DNA from: Bacillota bacterium
Lineage (GTDB): Bacteria; Bacillota; Clostridia; Acetivibrionales; DSM-2933
Assembly: GCA_030705945.1 (NCBI GenBank)
Contig: JAUZPS010000146.1
Coordinates: 1-9,543 of the forward strand
Reading direction: 5' to 3'
DNA length: 9,543 bases
In this document: piece after piece, positions 5,372 through 9,543 of the stretch
Layout of the letters: the number at the start of each line of letters is the position of its first letter
How positions within the stretch are numbered: the first letter of the stretch is position 1
Position numbers and translations under genes: made by a program
The notes under the pieces: model-generated
Told to the model about the DNA's origin: nothing
The model's input: the letters and a program-made list of their open reading frames with translations, nothing else
Database searches by the model: none

Positions 5372-8300
5372 ATGAAAAGACAGAGAAGAAAATTTATTGG
5401 CAGCTGCATTCTTGTAATAATTGTTGCGTTGCTATCAGGTAGTATGCCAACGGGGCTTGCGTTTGCGGAAGCTACAAGCGAGCCTGTTCCAACTGCGGCA
5501 GACTGGCAGTCCTATAATTATTTCAATTATGCGGAAGCACTTCAAAAATCCTTGTACTTTTATGACGCTGAAAGGTGTGGACCTGGTATAACGGGTGGAA
5601 GACTTGAATGGAGAGGAGACTGCCATGTAGGTGACAGCAGTATACCTTTTAAGGATACCTCTCTATCCGAGGATTTTATTTCAAAATACAGAGATATATT
5701 AGATCCTGACGGCGATGGCTGTATGGACCTGCACGGGGGATATCACGACGCGGGGGACCATGTACGCTTTGGGTTGCCTCAAGGCTATGCGGCTTCTACT
5801 TTGGCATGGGGCTTTTATGAATTCAGAGAAGCTTTTAAAAAAGACGGCGAAGAACAGCATATGATCGACCTTTTAAAACAGTTCAGCGATACTTTTCTAA
5901 GATGTTCGTTTTTAGATAAGGACGGAAATCTCATAGCTTTCTGTTATATGGTTGGTGAGGGAGAAGAAGATCATACATATTGGGGGCCTCCAGAATTATA
6001 TCCTAAAACGATTTCAAGACCCGCGGATTTTGCGACCGCCGAGGATCCTGCAAGCGACATGTGCGGAGAAACAGCAGCTTCCCTTGCGTTATCGTATCTG
6101 ATATTTAAGGACACCGAACCTCAATATGCTGATAAATGCTTAAAAGTCGCTAAAGCCATGTATGATTTTGGACGCAAATATAAAGGGCTCGGAAGAGGCG
6201 ATGGATTCTACAATTCACCTGCTTATGAGGATGAATTGGCATGGGCTGCCGTCTGGCTTTATGTGTGTACTGGAAATATGGATTATATAAATCATATAGA
6301 CTCAACATCAGCTGACGGTAAATATACAGGATATATGGCCAAGATAATTGTAGATAAAAACAATTCATGGCAGAATATCTGGGTTCACTGCTGGGATGTT
6401 GTTTGGGGAGGAGTTTTTACAAAGCTCGCCTGCTTGTTTCCTGATAACAAAGATTTTGATTATTTTTCAAGGTGGAATCTGGAGTACTGGACAGGTGGAA
6501 AGATTCCGCACCAGGATACTAGGGATACAGCCTTCTTATATACGACTCCAGCTGGATATGGAATGATAAACACTTGGGGGTCTGCAAGGTATAACTGCGG
6601 AGCGCAGCTTTGTGATGTCGTTTATCAGAAGTATCATAAAGACAGAACTGATTTTACAGATTGGGCAAAAGGGCAAATGGAATATCTGATGGGAAGAAAT
6701 CCCATGGGTTATTCGTATATCGTCGGTTATGGATATGAAAAGGGATTAAAGTATGCAAGACATCCGCACCACCGGGCTGCCCACGGTTCAAAAACGCTGA
6801 ATATGGATGATCCTCCGGAAGACAGGCATGTATTGTGGGGCGCCCTAGTCGGAGGACCTGATGCTAAGGATTATCATAATGATGTAACGACGGATTTTGT
6901 GTACAACGAAGTTGCTATTGACTATAATGCGGCTTTTGTCGGAGCTTTAGCGGGTTTATACCTTCTGTATGGGCAGGACGATCAACCAATTCCAAACTTT
7001 CCTCCAAAGGAACCGGAAATAGACGATTATTATTGCGACATAAAGCTTGAACAGGAAAATACGGAACGCACTCAGGTAACATTAAAACTTCATAATGAAT
7101 CCTGTCATCCACCACATTTTGAGTCAACTTTTAAGACACGCTATTTCTTCAATATAAGCGAGTTATTGGATAATGGACAGAGCATAAAGGATGTTTCGAT
7201 ATATGTTGCTTATGATGAACAGGGTTTTGCTTATAAACAGCCGGTTAAGGTAAATGGGCCGTTTAAGTGGGATGATTCCGGCACATATTATTATGAGTTT
7301 GACTGGACAGGAAGTGAAATATATGGAACAAGGGAGTTCCAGTTTGCATTAATCGGAGGTCAGGACGCAAACTGGAAGAGCCATTGGGATCCTACAAACG
7401 ACTGGAGTAGAAAAGGCGCTGTCAAGGATTATACAATGACAAGAAATGTATCGGTATACCTCAATGATAGAAAGGTATTCGGAGATGAGCCGCCTAAATT
7501 GGAACCGACGCCTTCGCCAACGCCCAATCCTAGCGCGTCTCCTGTAAATGACGCGGCAATTAAGGTGTTATATAGGTGCGGTGAAACTGGAACAACCGCA
7601 AATTCCATAAGAAACTATCTGGAAGTTCAGAACATTGGCAAGTCCAAAATAGATCTGTCCGATGTTGTTTTAAGGTACTGGTATACCGCAGATGGAAGCG
7701 GTGAACAACAGTTTATTTGCGATGACGCGCCTGTAGGGGCTACCAATGTTATTTCGAGTTTCAACAAAATACCTAACCCTACCGCCAATGTGGATAATTA
7801 TTGCGAGATTACTTTCTCAAAAACCGCAGGAGCTTTAGCTCCAGGGGAAACAACAGGAATGATTCAGAACAGAATAAACAAAACCGACTTAACGCCGTAT
7901 AATCAATCAAACGATTACTCCTTTATGCCGGCTGTAACTTCTACAATGGCAGAAAATAATAAGGTTACAGGATATGTCAAAGGAATTTTAAAGTATGGGG
8001 TAGAACCTGTAGCCGTCGAGCCTTCAGCAACACCAACTAACACTGGATTTAAGGTTTCAGGATATATAATGCCTGATATACAGATTAGTTCTTCGAGCTC
8101 AGCGCTAAAATCAGGCTTTAAGGTTGAACTCACAGGAACTGATAAAAGCGCGCTAACTGATAATGACGGGTATTTTGAAATAACTGGAGTTGATGGGAGC
8201 TCAACTTCTCAAACTATTAAAGTCAGTAAGGCGAATTTCTTGTATAGAGAAATCAAAAACATTGTAATTAATAAAGATACTCTTATAGGTTCAGCTAAGT

Positions 8301-8527
8301 CTCCTATAATGATGTGGGCTGGAGATATTATGAGAAATGGAATTTCAGATAATACAATAAATATGGGAGATATACTGGAGATAGCCAAATCCTTTAATGC
8401 TACCTCTGACAGCTCGAAGTATAATATAAACGTTGACTTAAACCTTGACGGCTCAATAAATATGAGTGATGTTATTATTGTTTCGAGACATTTCTCGAAG
8501 ACTCCGCTAGATTATGACGCTGTATAA
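5372..8527 (+). CDS. Secreted GH9 cellulase with two CBM3 modules and X-module/type II dockerin
   Basis: Secreted, cellulosome-bound endo-type cellulase (1051 aa) that cleaves beta-1,4 bonds in cellulose with inversion. Modules: signal peptide 1-32 (likely cut AFA/EA); GH9 catalytic domain about 45-535, with DAGDH (126-130; Asp126 and Asp129 as base-side residues), HPHHRAAHG (464-472) and NEVAIDYNA with general acid Glu513; CBM3c about 548-705; a Pro/Thr/Ser linker 711-725; a second CBM3 about 727-878; a short linker; X-module about 892-981; type II dockerin about 983-1051. The last two resemble the C-terminus of the scaffoldin CipA. The second dockerin loop is canonical (Asp1022, Asn1024, Asp1026, Asn1030, Asp1033); the first has extra residues in front. 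GH9-CBM3c pairs are typically processive endoglucanases. AGGAGGT at 5360-5366 sets the ATG start. The gene is monocistronic by context. Confidence 0.95.
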   Translation: MKRQRRKFIGSCILVIIVALLSGSMPTGLAFAEATSEPVPTAADWQSYNYFNYAEALQKSLYFYDAERCGPGITGGRLEWRGDCHVGDSSIPFKDTSLSEDFISKYRDILDPDGDGCMDLHGGYHDAGDHVRFGLPQGYAASTLAWGFYEFREAFKKDGEEQHMIDLLKQFSDTFLRCSFLDKDGNLIAFCYMVGEGEEDHTYWGPPELYPKTISRPADFATAEDPASDMCGETAASLALSYLIFKDTEPQYADKCLKVAKAMYDFGRKYKGLGRGDGFYNSPAYEDELAWAAVWLYVCTGNMDYINHIDSTSADGKYTGYMAKIIVDKNNSWQNIWVHCWDVVWGGVFTKLACLFPDNKDFDYFSRWNLEYWTGGKIPHQDTRDTAFLYTTPAGYGMINTWGSARYNCGAQLCDVVYQKYHKDRTDFTDWAKGQMEYLMGRNPMGYSYIVGYGYEKGLKYARHPHHRAAHGSKTLNMDDPPEDRHVLWGALVGGPDAKDYHNDVTTDFVYNEVAIDYNAAFVGALAGLYLLYGQDDQPIPNFPPKEPEIDDYYCDIKLEQENTERTQVTLKLHNESCHPPHFESTFKTRYFFNISELLDNGQSIKDVSIYVAYDEQGFAYKQPVKVNGPFKWDDSGTYYYEFDWTGSEIYGTREFQFALIGGQDANWKSHWDPTNDWSRKGAVKDYTMTRNVSVYLNDRKVFGDEPPKLEPTPSPTPNPSASPVNDAAIKVLYRCGETGTTANSIRNYLEVQNIGKSKIDLSDVVLRYWYTADGSGEQQFICDDAPVGATNVISSFNKIPNPTANVDNYCEITFSKTAGALAPGETTGMIQNRINKTDLTPYNQSNDYSFMPAVTSTMAENNKVTGYVKGILKYGVEPVAVEPSATPTNTGFKVSGYIMPDIQISSSSSALKSGFKVELTGTDKSALTDNDGYFEITGVDGSSTSQTIKVSKANFLYREIKNIVINKDTLIGSAKSPIMMWAGDIMRNGISDNTINMGDILEIAKSFNATSDSSKYNINVDLNLDGSINMSDVIIVSRHFSKTPLDYDAV

Positions 8528-8535
8528 TTAATTTA

Positions 8536-8636
8536 AGGAATGATCGAAAAATTACTTTCGATTCTGAGCGGGTGTTCAAGAGTTAAGTGAACAAGTAATC
8601 GAAGATTTTATCGGAAGTTATTTTTTCAACATTCCT
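8536..8636. repeat. 101-nt cruciform-like palindrome after the cellulase gene
   Basis: Nested inverted arms: AGGAATG (8536-8542) with CATTCCT (8630-8636); AAAAATTACTT (8547-8557) with AAGTTATTTTT (8615-8625); TTCGATT (8557-8563) with AATCGAA (8597-8603); and GTTCA (8574-8578) with TGAAC (8588-8592) around a 9-nt loop. It starts 9 nt after the stop codon. It could stabilise or end the mRNA, or be a third mobile hairpin family, as its arms differ from family B. The stretch 8637-8744 is AT-rich, with only a weak TATTCTATA-type inverted repeat. Confidence 0.6.
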
Positions 8637-8744
8637 AAACATATGACTTTTTATAGATTTTATTTGAATTTACCTTAAAATTACTGTTATTCGTTATTCT
8701 ATAGTTTTTTATAAGAATAGTAAATAATATTTGCGCTTAAAAGT

Positions 8745-8786
8745 AAAACCGTGAGAAAATCTAAGTGATGATTTTCTCACGGTTTT
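8745..8786. terminator. Bidirectional intrinsic terminator
   Basis: A perfect 16-bp stem, AAAACCGTGAGAAAAT (8745-8760) with its complement at 8771-8786, closes a 10-nt loop. The A-run and T-run at the ends allow termination in both directions. It lies between the + strand cellulase and the minus-strand small genes, which fits a shared convergent terminator. Confidence 0.85.
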
Positions 8787-8810
8787 GTCTAATTGCCTAT
8801 GTAAATTTAA

Positions 8811-8972
8811 TCAACAGTTATTGTTGCATCCGCATCCGCCGCCAATACCGCCAAGGCCGCCAAAAATTCCGGGACATACGCAAATCACTATAAGTATAAT
8901 AATTATCCACCATATCCACTGTCCGCCAAATCCGCCGCCACAACCACAACCTAAGCCTCTGTTTTCTTCCAT
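8811..8972 (-). CDS. Small Gly/Cys-rich single-helix membrane peptide (53 aa)
   Basis: Unrecognised at family level. The ATG at 8972-8970 has GGAGGT (complement of 8979-8984) 6 nt upstream. The peptide starts MEENRGLGCGCGGGFGGQ, has one very hydrophobic helix (about residues 19-33, WIWWIIIILIVICVC), then a GIFGGLGGIGGGCGCNNNC tail. Gly-rich, Cys-rich flanks around one helix recall the small YjcZ-type sporulation peptides and other small clostridial coat or membrane peptides, but this is only resemblance. Six of its seven cysteines are paired as CxC, the last ends the protein. It lies 43 nt downstream of a similar small gene, probably in one transcript ending at the 8745-8786 stem. The base composition is GC-richer than the neighbourhood because of its Gly codons. 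Confidence 0.7.
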   Translation of the reverse strand: MEENRGLGCGCGGGFGGQWIWWIIIILIVICVCPGIFGGLGGIGGGCGCNNNC

Positions 8973-9015
8973 TTTAAAACCTCCAATTCTTCATACAATA
9001 TTACTTTGCAATTCT

Positions 9016-9144
9016 TTAACAAACCTCTACGTCATTAACACATTCGCCTCTTCTGGAATTAAAGAATAATAGCAAAAATAAGAGAATAAACCATAAAATA
9101 GTGTCGTTGTTAAAAATTCCGCCAAGACCTCCGCATCTGGACAT
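9016..9144 (-). CDS. Small single-helix membrane peptide (42 aa), partner of the gene downstream
   Basis: Unrecognised. The ATG at 9144-9142 is preceded by AAGGAGA (complement of 9152-9158) with a 7-nt spacer. The peptide opens MSRCGGLGGIFNNDT, has one hydrophobic helix (about residues 16-28, ILWFILLFLLLFF), and ends with the charged, Cys-containing tail NSRRGECVNDVEVC. The plan of a Gly/Cys head, one helix and a Cys-ending tail is shared with the 53-aa peptide downstream, so the two may be related or act together. Spore envelope peptides are one possibility; small membrane toxins or leaderless bacteriocins are others. The good ribosome site and the repeated plan are the reasons for calling it a gene. 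Confidence 0.65.
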   Translation of the reverse strand: MSRCGGLGGIFNNDTILWFILLFLLLFFNSRRGECVNDVEVC

Positions 9145-9156
9145 ATAGCAATCTCC

Positions 9157-9218
9157 TTTAATCTAAATTATTCAATAACATGTTATTCAAAACATAAGAA
9201 AAGTGTTCATAGATTAAA
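9157..9218. promoter_or_regulatory. Inverted repeats in the leader of the small-peptide operon
   Basis: A perfect 14-bp palindrome AATAACATGTTATT (9174-9187) sits inside the direct repeat TTATTCAA (9169-9176 and 9183-9190). It is enclosed by an outer inverted repeat TTTAATCTA (9157-9165) and TAGATTAAA (9210-9218). The position, directly upstream of the minus-strand ribosome site, suits an operator or leader structure. I could not place a convincing promoter, either sigma-A or sporulation sigma. Confidence 0.4.
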
Positions 9219-9221
9219 AAT

Positions 9222-9240
9222 AATTTTTTTTGAAACGCCC
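9222..9240 (+). repeat. Right end of a family A repeat (partial or decayed copy 4)
   Basis: AATTTTTTTTGAAACGCCC matches the right end of copy 1, including the third C after GAAACG. Upstream, TTATTCAAAACATAAG and GTTCATA may be remnants of the rest, but that alignment is weak. On the + strand it is followed only by the tail of a minus-strand gene, so this copy is not a leader of a + strand gene. Confidence 0.45.
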
Positions 9241-9246
9241 TTTGTT

Positions 9247-9543
9247 TTAATAGGAGAATACGAATTTGTCAAAACTCCCCAAATCATGATCGCTAAAGGA
9301 GTCAAATACCATATAAATATCATGTGGATTAGCTAATAGATCATCAATGTTATTATATTTACTAAGACCATATTCAGTATATCCATCTATTATTAATCCA
9401 GTTCCAAATTCGTATCCCCAAGCTGTTAACATATTCTTGCCAATTAACGGACCATATAAACTATCCATTCTCACTTCCACAGTCTCGAAGTAATTTAAAT
9501 AATTTACTTTCACATAAGTCATTATTTGCAAGAGATTTTTATT
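9247..9543 (-). CDS. C-terminal part of an unrecognised protein (runs off the window)
   Basis: The frame is open from the window edge to TAA at 9249-9247, giving at least 98 residues; the true start is outside or uncertain. A TTG at 9531 and an ATG at 9522 are possible internal starts, but neither has a clear ribosome site, so an edge-truncated gene is the simplest reading. The protein is acidic and aromatic (WGYEFGTGLIIDGYTEYG, then DDLLANPHDIYMVFDSFSD, ending DKFVFSY), without membrane segments or Cys. Codon choice looks coding and no other long frame competes. No family is recognised. A piece of A repeat follows its stop codon within a few bases. Confidence 0.6.
   Translation of the reverse strand, partial: NKNLLQIMTYVKVNYLNYFETVEVRMDSLYGPLIGKNMLTAWGYEFGTGLIIDGYTEYGLSKYNNIDDLLANPHDIYMVFDSFSDHDLGSFDKFVFSY

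Noticed and set aside
8785..9069. Proline-rich + strand frame of 94 aa
   Set aside because: It is the antisense reading of the two Gly-rich minus-strand genes; Pro codons mirror Gly codons, and it lacks a ribosome site.
9145..9240. Sporulation sigma promoter for the small-peptide genes
   Set aside because: TGAATA resembles a sigma-F/G -35, but no CATA-type -10 lies at the correct spacing.

Overview
The window looks like the chromosome of a low-GC, Gram-positive, cellulosome-forming clostridium (Oscillospiraceae / Acetivibrio-type). Two things support this: a division cluster with clostridial proteins (FtsQ/DivIB, small basic protein Sbp, FtsA, FtsZ), and a secreted family 9 cellulase ending in an X-module plus type II dockerin. 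Type II dockerins on enzymes, rather than only on scaffoldins, are known best from Pseudobacteroides (Bacteroides) cellulosolvens. That is my best guess for the source, by inference from architecture and not from a database match.

Layout. 1-227: upstream region with an 86-bp repeat (family A) and a long hairpin repeat (family B). 228-4796: ftsQ, sbp, ftsA and ftsZ on the + strand, with unusually wide, repeat-filled gaps (about 290 bp before ftsA, about 620 bp before ftsZ). All three fts genes appear to use non-ATG starts. 4797-5371: a tandem repeat, an intrinsic terminator for ftsZ, a candidate promoter, then a B repeat followed by an A repeat. 5372-8527: a 1051-residue cellulase (signal peptide, GH9, CBM3c, second CBM3, X-module, type II dockerin). 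8528-8786: a 101-nt cruciform-like palindrome and a 16-bp-stem bidirectional terminator. 8811-9144, minus strand: two very small Gly/Cys-rich, single-helix membrane peptides, each with a good ribosome binding site. 9247-9543, minus strand: the C-terminal part of an unrecognised protein that runs off the window.

How the genes work together. FtsA tethers FtsZ to the membrane through its C-terminal helix, FtsZ forms the Z-ring, FtsQ/DivIB joins the divisome from outside the membrane, and Sbp is a conserved membrane protein of this cluster. The cellulase is functionally unrelated. It sits where spoIIGA-sigE-sigG often follow ftsZ.

The least explained content is non-coding. Family A has three clear copies, at ftsQ, ftsA and the cellulase, all in the same orientation; two end about 60 nt before a start codon. 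The copies share a pairable outer stem in which one substitution becomes G-U. Family B has four palindromic copies, two of them next to A copies. These could be a mobile non-autonomous element pair, structured leaders, or both. I see no clearly new protein-coding system.
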